DNA of 64,000 bases from Gaeumannomyces sp. JS-464 (Eukaryota > Ascomycota > Sordariomycetes > Magnaporthales > Magnaporthaceae): assembly GCA_002197995.1 (NCBI GenBank), contig NGZR01000003.1:6138001-6202000 (forward strand). Direction: 5' to 3'. The notes below the pieces were generated by a model. That model had not been told where the DNA came from. It saw nothing but the letters and a program-made list of their open reading frames with translations, and ran no database searches. Below, one piece after another: positions 45,031 to 57,300 of this stretch. Every line of letters begins with the position of its first letter. Within the stretch, counting starts at the first letter, position 1. The position numbers and the translations under genes were made by a program.

Positions 45031-47095
45031 ATGGCCGACCTCGATCTAGGGACTTCGTTTATCCCTGCGCTGCATAAGCCCTCGTCGTTGCTGCCCATCG
45101 CAAAGCACAGAGAGGCTCTTCTCTACCTTGTCGAGACGAATCCAGTCACCATCGTGGTTGGCCAGACAGGCTCCGGCAAGAGCACACAGATACCCCAGTT
45201 CCTCGAAAATGCAGGGTGGTGCACTGATGGAAAGGTTATTGCGGTCACTCAGGTTGGTTTTCTACTCCCGCGTGCTCTTTGTGTTATTATGTGCTGACAC
45301 AGCGAGCAGCCGCGCCGAATCGCAGCTATGAATGTTGCTTTGAGGGTAGCTGAAGAATTTGGGTGTGAGGTCGGAAAGGAGGTCGGCTACTCTATCCGCT
45401 TCGAGGACCTGACCTCCGATGCCACGAGAATCAAGTTCATGACAGATGGGCTTCTCATTCGGGAAGCTCTAGTGGACCCTCTCCTTTCAAGATACTCGGT
45501 GATTATGGTTGATGAGGCACACGAACAAACGATCAGCACAGATATCCTCCTGGGACTCTTGAAGAAGATTCGCAAGCGAAGGCCAGAGTTGCGGATCATC
45601 ATCAGCAGTGCTACACTGCAGGCCGAAGAATTCCTTCGCTTCTTCTCGGGCACAGCCGCGGAGGGCTCCGGGAAGGAGAAGAACGATGCCAAAGTTGGGT
45701 CCATCGTGAGCCTCGAGGGTCGCACTTATCCGATCGACATCCTCTACCTGGAAACCCCGACAGAGAATTATCTGGAAAAGGCGATTGCTACTGTTTTTGA
45801 GATTCATGAGAAAGAACCAGATGGCGACATTCTCGTTTTCCTCACGGGTAGGGAGGAAATAGACACAGCTGTCGAGGCAGTTTCAGAGCGAGCCAGCCAG
45901 CTCCCCTCCAGTGCCCATGGACTTCTGGCACTTCCGCTGTATGCTGGACTGTCGACGGACCAGCAGATCTACGTATTCGAGGAGGCACCGGAGAACACCC
46001 GGAAGGTCATATTTTCGACAAACATCGCCGAGGCATCGGTGACCATCAGCCGAATTGTATATGTTGTCGACTGCGGATACGTAAAGCTTCGTGCATATGA
46101 TCCCAAGACCGGCATCGAGACGCTCACAGCCGTACCCGTCTCGAAGGCCGCGGCCTCACAACGGGCAGGAAGAGCTGGGCGACGAAGCCGGGCAAGTGTT
46201 TTCGGCTATATACCGAGGAGGCATACCTATCGCTTGCAGACGCCAACATACCCGAGATCCAACGCTCAAATCTCGCACCATTCATCTTACAGCTCAAGGC
46301 GCTGGGCATCGACGACGTCTTGCACTTCGACTACCTCAGCGCGCCGCCCGCAGAGCTAATGACCAAGGCCCTGGAGCTGCTCTTCTCGCTCGGCGCCTTG
46401 GACGACTACGCGAAACTTACGAAACCGCTAGGGATGAGAATGGCCGAGCTCGCTGTGGAGCCGATGATGGCCAAAACGCTGCTATCCGCCGGCCGAGTTT
46501 GGCTGCGTCAGCGAGATCCTGACGATCGCCGCGATGACCAGCGTCGGAGGCAACGTGTGGGTGCAGCACGATGGGGAGAAGAAGAGGCTCGAGAGCACAC
46601 GCAGGAGGTTCGCAGCCGGAGGGCGATCACTTGACGTTGCTCAACGTGTACCAGGCCTTTGTGGGCAAAGGCCGCAAGGATGCGCAGTTCTGCCACGAGA
46701 ATCTGCTCAACGTCAAGACCATGAGCAGAGCGGTGAGCATACGTGCGCAGCTAAAGCGATACCTAGAGAGGTTCGGTATCAACGTGGACGAATCCTTGAC
46801 GTCAAAGACGGCAGCGGGCGATCCTTCGGCGAAGGCCGAGCAGATACGGCGGTGTCTCACGACGGGTTACTTTGCCCATGCGGCGCGGATGCAGGCGGAC
46901 GGCAGCTTTCGAAACGTCCAGGGAGGGACCGTGCTGCATGCGCACCCGAGCTCGCTGATGTTCAACAGGCGGGCCGACTGGGTCATCTTCCACGAGGTCA
47001 TGGAGACGGGCAGTAAGACATTCATCCGGGACATCACCAAGGTCGAGAAGAGCTGGCTTGTCGAGTACGCACCCGGCTTCTACCAAGTAAAATAG
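45031..47095 (+). CDS. DEAH-box RNA helicase, DHX35-like
   Basis: Exons 45031-45252 and 45310-47095. Motif I GQTGSGKST, motif Ia region PRRIAAMNVALRVAEE, motif II DEAH (IMVDEAHEQT), motif III SAT (IIISSATLQAEEF), motif V STNIAEASVTI and motif VI QRAGRAGR are all visible, followed by the winged-helix/ratchet region (FDYLSAPPAELMTKALELL) and the OB-fold region with EGDHLTLLNVYQAFVGKG and WVIFHEVMETGSKTFIRD. DHX35 is associated with late spliceosomes; the yeast S. cerevisiae lacks it. Three breaks: one missing base near 46183 (after AGRAGR), one extra near 46492 (before EFGCVSEIL), one extra near 46615 (before EGDHLT). With all three, exon 2 becomes 1785 bases and the protein 668 residues, the family size. 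Confidence 0.9.
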
Positions 47096-50010
47096 ACGGG
47101 GACTGTCATAGCACGTTACGGATAAACAAGACAACTCTGGCGCGGGCGGGTATTCTTCATGATGGGTGGGCTGGCGTCATTGCTGAAACGGCCGCGATGG
47201 ACCCCGGCAATGGAGAGGATATGCGGAAAAAGCAAAAGAAGATTAAGGACGATTGAAACGTAAAACCCGTTCCCGCAACCTTGAATCACAAACTCGTCTA
47301 CCGCCTCGCCATGCCCAAAAAGAGAGTAACTGTATCCTGGTCGGGGTGGCACAGCACCTCGCTGTCGACTGCAAGCCAGACGGGAGCGGGCGCACTACTG
47401 CACGCGGACGCCATCCATCTCACAGCGATGAAGACATCGGACGAAGAACACGCATGCAGGAGGGCAGGGTACAGTGCGGAAGGGCCATTTGGACGCAGTG
47501 CCTAGTGGCAGCCAAGAAAATTGCCAGAGGAAAAGCCATCATCAACTGAATCGAATCGCGGGTCAACGGTAGTTGCCGCTAAACGGGGAATATTGGGTTC
47601 ATTTGCAGTGGAGAAGGTAGCTTGTTCACTGCCACATTCACGGACTCTTGTCATACAGCGATTACGACACACGCAGCTTGAGGGCGGTTGGGTGGCAAGA
47701 TGATATGGGATATGGTGGATGATGAAGGCATTCGTCTGCTCACGATATCCGTATTGTATACCTGTGGTGTTTGGTTGGAGACCAAAGGCAGAGGCATCCG
47801 AAAAAAAAAAGGGGGTTTTCCAACCCTCATAAAAATGCCGAGTATTTCCAAGCCCACAATCCTGTGGCGGCCAATAGGTTGAGTGACCAGGAGCAAGGAT
47901 CTGCGCAATGACAGGGAGGCGCCCGACAAATTGCGCGTACCTATGCGCAGGGTGGGCTGTGATAGGCTGGCTGTATTTCCCCGACCCCGACGAACTCTTT
48001 TTTTCTGAGTTTCCAACCTTCTTATTTGTTTCTGTTCTTGTTTTCCCGCTCAACAGCATGCAACGTCACCCACGTGATGAACCCTCATGTCGTGCCAGCT
48101 GATAGTGGCGTGCCTGGCTTGCACGCGCCCTGTAGTGCAATAGGCGCGTGCTGTGAGGCGCGGGTGATCGGGAAGATGGAATGACCGGACGTTCTAAATT
48201 TGTTGTCGTGCTAGCAAAAACACGCGAACATAAAATTGTGTTGTGCCCCTGAAGCGGTGGATCGCATTTGACAACGCACGGAAACACCACCAGTGGTGAC
48301 AGAATCGAATGCCCATTGCTTCCCCTTGACTGAATTTGGGGCCATAAATTGCCAATACCAACAGCCTGCGGATTCCATCGTCGCCCTTTACAGTGAATCT
48401 CGCGTGGTGTCTGCGACATTTTCCCGCCTCCGCTGCGGTTGCGGGTTACAGCAGCAGCGAAGGCTGGCGGCCATTAGAAGCATCCAGAGCTTGTTACAGT
48501 GTCACTCCGTGCAAATCCTGCTCACATCCTGGACAGCTCATTTCGGCAATGTACCGTCCCACAAATTCGATAAGAGAGGCACAAAGTCGCTGCCCGGCCA
48601 GAAAGCTGACAAAGATGACAACAGCCAATCTCACGCGTCCGACCTGGAAATACACCTGCGGCCGACGAGATTAGCGCTGCGGTCCAGATCATATTGGAAA
48701 GAAAACGCCTGTCCCCATCGTGTGGGCCCAATCAGGAGAGAGTTCATTGGAGGTCCAGTTCGCAGCCAGCAGGGAGCGGCCAATCCGCAGCTTCCCGTAC
48801 CTTGCATCGAGCCCCGCTGCGATGCCAACAGGGGCGGTCGAACCGACAAGACCGGCGCCCAGGAACGGGGCCTCCCCTGGGTGGTGCCCTTGGAATGGCC
48901 AGCTTGGGACGAAGTGCCATCTGGAGGCGGGCGCGGCGCAGCGCAGAGGATCGCTCCCCTTTTTCAACGTCGGCCGGCAAGCCCTCGGCAGCCCCCTTCT
49001 TTTTATTTGAGCGAGATGAGATGGGCCCCCACACCACCTGGCCGGCCCTCCACGACACCCCTGCCGCCCAAGGACGACCAAGCAGGCAAGGCGGCCGCCT
49101 CTTTCTCCAGTTTGCGCGTGCGCCAATTGCTGCAATCTGCCGCCCGCTGGTCCATCCACAGTGCAAGGCCTTGTGCACCCGCTTTGTTCCACGATGGGCC
49201 TGCCTCTGCCCGCGGGCCAGTAGGCTTTCCTATTCCGTCTCCTCTCCGAGGCCTGTCCTGCCCTTGCCATCCTCTCCCACCTGCCGGGCCTTGGTGGGCA
49301 TCCACTCTCTCCCCTTGCCAGGCCCTCGCTCCATCCGACCTCCCGTCCATCTTCTTTTCTTCGCCCTTCACGCTGCATGGAATTCCTCACGACCTGATCT
49401 TGTCGTCCGACGGGCCTCGCTTTCTTGCTAGTCACTCGTTTCCAACGGCTGTCCTCTGCCTGACTATTGCCGACTGGACCAAGTCGTGCTTCCACTCCTT
49501 TTGGTTATTCACTCTCCCTAATTCTAAACAACAGCCTGCCAGCAGGCGCGCCGTTCCCTTCCCTCTCCGAGGCAGAGACAGTTAACCCCAAGCCATTCAT
49601 TCCTTTGTTCCGTTTGGGACAGTTCTCTCGCTCGACCCAGCCTCACGCCAATACATTCGATAACGCCTTTCCTTCGCCCTAACCACGCCTAGGCTTGCGA
49701 GCTAGGTCCGCCACGGGGAAGGAATTCAGAAAGCATTGCTGCCATTCGGGTTTAGCCAGCAGCACAGCTCCCATCGGGTTTGGAAACAGTCCTCCACGGC
49801 CAGCTCCCTCCGGTGCCAGCGTCGCCTTCGATTCGACTCCGGAACGGCATAATTCGATAGCATCACGAGTATGATAGTATCATAATTCCTGTGCTACACG
49901 AAGATTAATCTCGCCACCCCTAAAAACAAAAGGGACCCAGTTCCACGACCGATTACGACTTCTCAAACCCTTTTCGATTCGAACGAGACCTCAGCGTCTA
50001 CTCTAATATC
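47096..50010. other. Gene-poor region, 2.9 kb
   Basis: No recognisable gene. A 430-codon open frame (48293-49585) and antisense frames overlap each other and look like composition effects. The 3' part (about 49000-50010) is pyrimidine-rich and may be a long 5' leader of the SKG6-like gene. Confidence 0.45.
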
Positions 50011-52362
50011 ATGGCGGGGGTTGCGGAATCCGGTTCCTACCGGATGAGCGGTCGGGTTCCCATCATGCGTCGCAATGCGAGCGCTGGGGAGCGCATCGCC
50101 ATTCCCCAGCCTGACCAGACGAAGCCTCTAGTCGCCCGAGAGAGCATCGACTGCACTGGCGAGAACGCCAACCTTTGCGAGAAGCCCTACGGAGCCAACA
50201 ACCTCGGAGTCCCGATCGCCTTGGGCGTTGCGTAAGTTGCTCATGGCTTTGCAGCCAATTCGAGACGTTTCTGGCTCTGGACGTTCGCTAACATGGTCCA
50301 CCAGCATCCCTTTGATTTCCCTCCTGGCTGTCGTCTTTTGGCTTCATCGCAGGAATGTCAAGAAACAGAGGAGTGAGGAGGCGAACGATCCCCACAAGTC
50401 GTTGGATTTCGGTCTTGGTGAAAGCTCTCGCAGCGGCAAAGGAGGGAAGCGCAAAAGTGCCTTCTTCGGTGGCGCCGGTGCCGAAAAGGCCAGCCACCGC
50501 AACAACCAGCTCTCGATGGACATGAACCTATCGAGTCCGTATCTTCTCCCGCCCAGCGCGCAGGCCGGATCGCGCGAGTCTCTGCACTCACTTGCTCGCA
50601 CATTGCACGGAAGCGAGGACCCCTACAGCCCTGTCTACCAGCAGAGCGATGCCAGGTCGATGCGGTCAACCAAGAAGGGTTCGCGCGACGACTACAACGG
50701 CCCATCAGCCCCCGGTCTATCCGTCCCTCCGTCTCGCAAGTCGTCGTTCCCTACCTCGCCCACCTCGCCGGTTGGCTCAATTCCTCCCCGCTACGAAGCA
50801 GCCTCGCGGAACGACATCACGCCGCCTCCTGCCGCCCACTCGCCTAGCCAGCCCAACTTTCCCCTGTCCGATGCCGCCCCGTACCCTAACGATCAGTCCA
50901 ACGCTCAAGGTGTCTCTATGCCCTCGGTTCCAGAGGTTCAAGAGCCTGCCCCGGCCAAGATGCCTTCATCCCCCAGGTTTCCCGCACCACCCAACAACTC
51001 CAACGGCTTTGATTTCTCGCACGATCAGAACAACCGGCGGTCGCCTCCTCCTAGTCACCTCCCCGCCAGTCCCCGCCCCGTAAACCCGAACCAGCCTTCT
51101 TTGTCGGTCGACACCGGTGCTGCTCCTGCCGGCCCCTTCTCAGCGCCAATTATCGAGGAAACTCAATACGAAACTATGTCTCCGCACGATATGGATGGAC
51201 AAGAGCGTGGACGAACCCAGCACCGCCGGCAATCCTCCGAGTACCCGCCCGAGAACGCTGCCGCCCTTGGTGTACCTCGCCAAGACAACAAGCGGCTCTC
51301 GGTCGGCTTCCGGCCTCTGCCCCCGGATGAGATGATCGAGTCCGAGGACCCGGAGACGAGGGCGAACCGAATTCGCTCTTTCTACAAGGAGTACTTTGAC
51401 GAGAGCCGTATGACGATGGGTTATCAGCAGGGCGGCCAAGGTCAGGGCCAAGGCGGTCCTAACAAGCAGCAAGGTGGCGCTCCCCAGTACTACGAGGATT
51501 ACGACCAGAACTATCTTGGTAACGACGCCGCCTATTTTGACCCCGATACAAACACCTTTGTCATGCCCTACGCCCAGCCAGTTGCCCGCCGCGCCATGAC
51601 GCCTCCTCCTTCCGGTTCCAGGTTCCCCGGACCAAGGAGCGGCCCGAGGCCTCACGCTGGATCAGTAAGCGGCATGAGCATGCCTGGCAATCGCGGCCCT
51701 CGCCGCCCAGGCTCAGCCGCCTCAGGCAACAGGTGGGGTCCTGGCCCCAGGCCCGGATCATCGGCTTCGGGTCAGTACGGTCGCCCGCGTGCGGGAAGCG
51801 CCATGGGTGCCCCGCGCAGACCCATGCCTCCTCCCGCTGCTCTGACCACGCTCCCGAACCCGTCGAAACTTCGCGATGACACCTTTGCTCTCAACGCGCT
51901 TGACTTCGCTCCCCCCTCGGGTTTCAAGGACCAGGCCGCCGGCCGCTCTCAGAGCCCTGCTGGAGGAGAGAGAAGGCCTTACCAGGCCCCTCAGCACGTC
52001 CACTCGCCATTGGTTTCTTCCTTTGACGAGATGGCCTCGCTCCCCAGCCCGTGAGTTTCGCTCCCCATCCCTTATGCGACGCTGAAATATATGCTGACCC
52101 ACCATCTAACGCCATCTAGTCACCTTCTGAGGAAGTCTAGCACGTTCACTGGACTTGACTTTGCGCCGCCCCGCAAGTTCAAGGACGCGGACACCACGAG
52201 CGATGCCGGCAGCATCCGGAGCAACCGCAGCGGTATCTCGTCGGTCCAGCTCGGCGCCATTAGAAATGGGCCGGGCGCGTCAGCCGCCTGCCCGGTGACA
52301 CAGTATTCACGCAAGCCCAGACGGCCGACACTCTCAAGCCGCAGTGGACGATGCGTCCTTGA
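50011..52362 (+). CDS. SKG6-type single-pass membrane protein
   Basis: Exons 50011-50231, 50305-52050 and 52120-52362. After a 65-residue N-terminal segment (RESIDCTGENANLCEKPYG) comes one membrane helix spanning the first splice junction (PIALGVAIPLISLLAVVFWL) and a basic stop-transfer HRRNVKKQR. This matches the SKG6 transmembrane family, whose yeast members Skg6/Tos2 act at the bud neck and in cell polarity. The long cytosolic part is Ser/Pro-rich with conserved islands such as NDPHKSLDFGLGES, RSFYKEYFDESRM and FTGLDFAPPRKFKD. In exon 3 the frame shifts at the GGG run 52268-52270: the alternative frame reads RVSRLPGDTVFTQAQTADTL and KPQWTMRP and stops at 52360-52362. Adding one base makes the total 2211 bases, 736 residues. 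As written, the frame runs to 52396. Confidence 0.8.
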
Positions 52363-52993
52363 TAAGCTGGGGGGTGTGATTTTGCACACCGCCTAGTGGG
52401 CTCGGCCTGTTTTCTGTTTTTCCTATCGGCAATCATGCTCTGCGTCAAGTCAATACCCCGACACGACACATCATTTGTTCGCATCAGCATCGGAGTTTCT
52501 TTTGGATCTCGCATGGCCACTCTCTACCCTCCCTCTGGGGAGACTTCTGGGAGTAACGAATGGCCAAACATGCTCATTTTTATACCATTCTCGCGGGCAA
52601 AAAGGAAACAAGACCAAACATGCATCCTGTCAACCTTTGCCAACATCTGACGACTGGTAATGTCATCGTTTCTCGCTTTTTTTTTTTTTTTTCCTTTTTT
52701 CTTTCTTACTTTCCTTCATCTTGTTGCTCATATAATTCATGTTGGAAATTCAAAGCCAGCCATTAGCAAAAAAACCACCCCATCTGGGGAAAAGGGAGGT
52801 TACCATGATACCATCTTACCATGCCGGCAGGCAGTTGTTTCATGCATGTTCCTTGCTTGCTCCCCCGTCTGGTACGAAATCATTGCATATATAGATCCCC
52901 TGATAGATAAACAATACGGAACTTGCCGAGGCGCAAGGAGGTTACCCTGCAATCGTCTGTTTCTATATCTTGCATTGTGATGTTTCGTCCTTA
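52363..52993. other. 3' flank of SKG6-like gene
   Basis: Probable 3' UTR plus intergenic sequence up to the transposon. Contains a 16-base T run at 52677-52692. No gene seen. Confidence 0.5.
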
Positions 52994-53131
52994 CTTGTGC
53001 GGGCTAAAAGCGCCTCGCACTCGATCGGCCCTTTGGGGATAGAGTGCGGCGGGGAAATCTGTCGTTTTCGGGGCAATCTGTCGTTTTTTTAGAACATAAT
53101 TTCCCATACAAATTAGCGGGAAATCAATGTA
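52994..53131 (+). repeat. Left terminal inverted repeat
   Basis: 138-base left end. Compared with the right end it has an extra ~20-base tandem copy: AATCTGTCGTTTT occurs twice (53056-53068 and 53076-53088), once on the right. Confidence 0.88.
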
Positions 53132-53254
53132 CCCTCAATTCTGTGCATGACAAATTCAACTGCATAAGACAGGGGCCACCTTCAGCGCCCCAGCCCTGTT
53201 CGTGCAAATTAAGAAAAATGCACTTTGCAGTAAATTGATCAAAAATGAAGCTAT

Positions 53255-54083
53255 TCAAGCCAGGGCGGGATCAATCGAGTCGCCCAAATCAGCCTTTTCG
53301 TCCTGATTATCGCGATCAGCAGTATTTAACGCGGAAGTGTCGCTTCCCTCCGTATTTGTGCCCTTTGGAGAGGATACCTCGTAATCCTCTGCCGTATATT
53401 TGCCCGGAAAAGAGACCCTCAAAGCGTAATCTGGGCCGTACTTATTTCGCCAGAAGAACCGCATTACCTTCCGGACCGTGCCCTCGTCTCGTGCCGTGAG
53501 GCGCCACGGCGTATAGGGAGAGAGTGCCTCGGCAGGCTGCCAGGTAGGAGGAAGGGCTACGTCGTCTTGTTCCCTATCAGATTGTAAGCGGGCAAGAAGC
53601 AACGCCTCTTCCTGCAGGGTATGGAACCGATCGTCGCGCTCCTGGCGCTGTTGCCAGTATCTGACGAGGAGGGTTGCCTCGTTGGCGAGGGCATCTTCTT
53701 GAAGGCGCACGAGGTCGGCAATCTCTTTGCGCTTGGCCTTTTCTAGTCGCAGGCGCGCCCGCAACTGCTTGAGGCGCGTGCCCTCTTGTTGCCTATACTT
53801 TCGCAGCCAACGCTTGAGTATCCTCAACTCCATCTTCAGGTTTTTGCCTCGCAGGCGCCGGCGTTCCCTCCGCTTGAAAGCGAGGCGGTTGCCCTCGTCG
53901 TTGATCGCCCGCAGGCGCGCCTTTTCGGCGCCTCTGAAGCGTGCGGGCGCTCAATCCGCAGTGCTTCGCGGCGAGGGCGGCGCTTTTGAACCGCCCGTTT
54001 TCGATATCTTCAACGGCGGCGAGAATCCGGGCCTCAGCTATCCGCGCTCGATTGCGCTCCTTCTCGCTATTTACCCTCGTCAT
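53255..54083 (-). CDS. HTH (psq/pogo-like) protein inside the TIR element
   Basis: Begins MTRVNSEKERNRARIAEARI and continues LAAVEDIENGRFKSAALAAK and HCGLSARTLQRRRK, a helix-turn-helix of the pipsqueak/CENP-B kind found at the N-terminus of fungal pogo/Fot1 transposases. The family would next show a second HTH and a DDE domain; here instead come a basic helical segment (RAINDEGNRLAFKRRERRRL), a long Arg/Gln/Glu coiled coil, and a distinct C-terminal block with SPYTPWRLTARDEGTVRKVM and RFFWRNKYGPDYALRVSFPG. No D-D-E/D spacing is seen. The frame shifts at the AAAA run near 53917; deleting one base gives 828 bases and 275 residues. An in-frame Met at 54104 adds 7 residues. Probably DNA-binding; it could be a regulator of transposition or a domesticated cargo. 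Confidence 0.65.
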
Positions 54084-54244
54084 TTTGGTGCAATTTTGCC
54101 TCAAAAGCAGCGAGATACAGCAAAGTCGAGCCGAGATCCCTCACGGTAGGAGCGGGGTTGCCGATCAAAAACGCGTCACTGGGGGGCTCGGGCATGCATG
54201 TGCCTGTGCAATATTGTTGGGGAGGTCACAGGCCAAATTGAGAA

Positions 54245-54363
54245 TACAATGATTTCCCGCTAATTTGTATGGGGGAGAATGTCCCAAAAAAACGACAGAT
54301 TGCCCCGCCGCACTCTATCCCCAAAGGGCCGATCGAGTGCGAGGCGCTTTTAGCCCGCACAAG
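54245..54363 (-). repeat. Right terminal inverted repeat
   Basis: 119-base right end, reverse complement of the left end; the outer 61 bases match perfectly and the inner part shares ACAAATTAGCGGGAAATCA. Confidence 0.88.
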
Positions 54364-57300
54364 TAGACAAGACCATCTGGCCGCGATGCTGCTCAATGGC
54401 TAGTCCTGCAATACTTATGCCAAGACCTCAATATCTTCATAGGGTAGGCCACGCGGTACTCGTTTAGTTGTTGCAAGTCCTGCCAGGGAAATGCCTCATT
54501 TGGCCGAACTCTCCTGTCCCTTTCCCACGGCCTGCGGCGGCCTCAGGCAACGATCTGTCGGACTACCGGCCTGCGCCTACCAGTATTTCCCCACGGCAAC
54601 AACCGCCGGCACGGTTATCCGGCTTCCTGAGTCATGTGATTACGAGTTTGGTTTTTCTTGGACGATCCGAGCACGGACACGTGTTTTCAGGTCCTTCCTG
54701 TGTGCTTGTCCAGGAAACATTCCAGTCGGACGGGCTCCGAGTTGTGGGCGGGGCGAAGCAAATCGGGGCCACCTAGCGGCCTCGGTTCCAATGCGCAAAC
54801 CCAGCCAACCTGAAGCGTTGAGGACGGATAAGAGTACCCGACTTTATCGGTCGGTTAATCGGTCCATGTCAGAGGCACGTAGGCATAACTGGACGACGAC
54901 AGCTCACGGGCATCACAGGGATGACTGTTCCTCTTTCCGTGCCTGCCATCTACCCGTTCCAGGAATGACGTTCAAGACTTTTCTTGTTGTGGTAATAACT
55001 GGCAGTATTATTGCTGAATATGCCGAGATTCGGATGGCAATTGGTCGAGGGAATGCTGAAGGCCATGCGAAATCAACGTCATTTGCCAGGCGGGGAAATA
55101 TGTGATACGCTGCAAATGTCATTTATGCGATGCGATTCAAGGGGCAAGGCCTTGCTTTGAGTTCCAATGAAGCCGCCGGCCGGGTTGCTCACCTATATCG
55201 TCATTCGTGTTGTTATTCTCGTTTTCCTTTTAGGTGCTACTCAACTTGCCGCCGTTTTGTATATTGCCATCCTCTCCATTTCCTGTGGCCCAAGTCCCCT
55301 GGTCTGACGCAACCGCCCATGCACCCGGAGCAATTTCTCCTCGGCATCCGTGGAGATCGGCATCAATGGAAAGGTTTTCCCCGGCGGGGGAGATGCAGTC
55401 GTTCCCCTCTAGGGATTTATCTTTCTTCACGTGTTCCTCGCCGAGAAAAGAGGGGTCTGCCCGTCTCCAGGACTCGCCTCGGAGTGCAGGAAAGCAATCG
55501 GGCGTAAAAGGGGACAACACATCTTGCCCAATGCAATGCAGTCAGCTTTTCCTCGCCCACGCCGCAGGTCTACTGCAGACATCGGGCCCGAGGCGCTGCT
55601 TGCGTGCTTATTGTCTGTATGCATAGACCTTTTTGTCTGCTTGCGGAGACGGCGCCGGGGGTGCAAGAGCAAAGACCGATCCATGCAGCCAACCGTAAGC
55701 AGATTTCCGCCGGTTGGGTATGCAGGCCGGACTGCGCTGCAAGATTTTCATCACCTGCAGTGCATGTGTGTGTTTGCGAGACGTTGTGGTTGGAGCGAGG
55801 TATGGCCGTCCGGTACATGCAGCCGGATTGACGAGGTCTCCATTGGGTTGGTCGTCAAGTAAACCAGCAGCTTGCCTCCAGCCGCCTCTTCCGGAAACAA
55901 TTTCGTCTGTTCTCGGCTGGGTCCATGTCAACAGACAGGCTTGTCTAGACTAGCGCAGCACCATGCATGAGTCTCAGGTTGCTTGTTGCAAAGGGCCTTG
56001 TTCGGGCTGGCCGCCCAAAGGAACGTCTCACCCAGTCAAGACCAAGGAAGCAAACTTGGCGGTGTTAGACTGGCACAAAGAAATGCCAGTCTCATTCCTG
56101 GTTTCCTCAGCCCCTTGGCACACTGCAGATCACGTATGGATGAACAGTTGAAATAAGGGCAGGCCAGTATGTATACCGATGCCTCCCCAGCTCGGAATCC
56201 TGAACTTTCCAATCTGGCCTGGGTCGTCTTTCCACTCTTGGGATTTAGGTGTTGAGCAAGAAGCCAACAAGCGACGCAACGGCCGAGCCGAGCCCCCGGT
56301 CTATTGGTTCCTGGTTTCGCTCACTCACGACCACAACATTGGACGAGCGTGCCTTTCGCCGCCTTGTTTCTTCCTGTCAATATTCTAGCCCGTTCCTCAA
56401 GACGCACGGCCGAATCGGAAACAGAGGCTGCTTGGGCCCATCTTGGCGCGGATTCCGACCTGTTGGCTGGATCCTGGGACAGAGTTGCACATAGCATGCT
56501 GTCACTGGCGATCAAGGAGCACAAGAAATATTGGCTGAAAAGGCAAACCTGAAAGCAAAGACCGAGACGGGAACAACGAAAATCCGTGCCTGAAAAGGAT
56601 GGAAGAGAGAAAAAGCGACTAGTCACTCGCGGTTAAAATCGAAGCCACCATCGAAGGTTGCCGCGAACGAAACCCATTTCGCTCGGCCGCCGGCTCGCGC
56701 GCATCACCAATTTAGGGCGGCGGATGGAAAACGGCGACAGGGTAGGCGAACCATTGGCTAGCGCGCATCTGGATTTGACGCTTGGCTGCGCGACACTCGA
56801 CGCGGCCTTGTTTTGACACCCGGATCGGCGGCCGCCACCGACTAAGCAAGCGGCCCCGATCGATTTCGAGACAGCAGCACGAGGCGTGGCAGGAGTGAAT
56901 AAAAAGAAAAAGCAAAGAGAAGAAGGACAGGGAGAAAAGTGAGAGCGCGCGTGACGGGACGGCGAGGTGAAGACATTGGAAAAGACAGGAGGAGGAATAA
57001 GGTTGAAGGCCAAAATCCAAAAGGAACAAAGGAATTCGAGCCGTCAAACCAACTCCACAGACCACGCCAAAATCTCATCGGTCCGTCGTCCAGGGCTGTG
57101 GCGAGTGTGGTTCTAGCGCTGGCTTGGCGCTAGGGCAGCTCGCAGACGGCAGACAGCAACATCGGCCTCGCTTCGACCTTCTGCCGATTCGTTGGCTGGT
57201 GTTGGTTGGCCAGAGACCCCCTCTCGTATCGAAGAAGGGTCTCGAACAAGCCACGGAGACGGCCGTTCGACTGCGCCTCCACGACCCGATTGCTTTTCCT

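Larger units (their letters stand above)
52994..54363. mobile_element. TA-flanked TIR DNA element, 1370 bp
   Basis: The two ends are inverted repeats. 52994-53054 and 54303-54363 are perfect reverse complements over 61 bases (starting CTTGTGCGGGCTAAAAGCGC), and similarity continues inward with a few mismatches to about 53131 and 54245. TA dinucleotides lie immediately outside both ends (52992-52993 and 54364-54365), as expected for Tc1/mariner/pogo-type insertion. The interior carries one minus-strand gene with an N-terminal HTH but no visible DDE transposase domain, so the element is probably non-autonomous or uses an unfamiliar transposase. It sits in the 3' flank of the SKG6-like gene. Seen directly: TIRs and TA. 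Inferred: superfamily. Confidence 0.88.

Noticed and set aside
48293..49585. 430-codon open frame in the 2.9 kb gene-poor region
   Set aside because: No recognisable motif, overlapping long frames on both strands, composition-driven.
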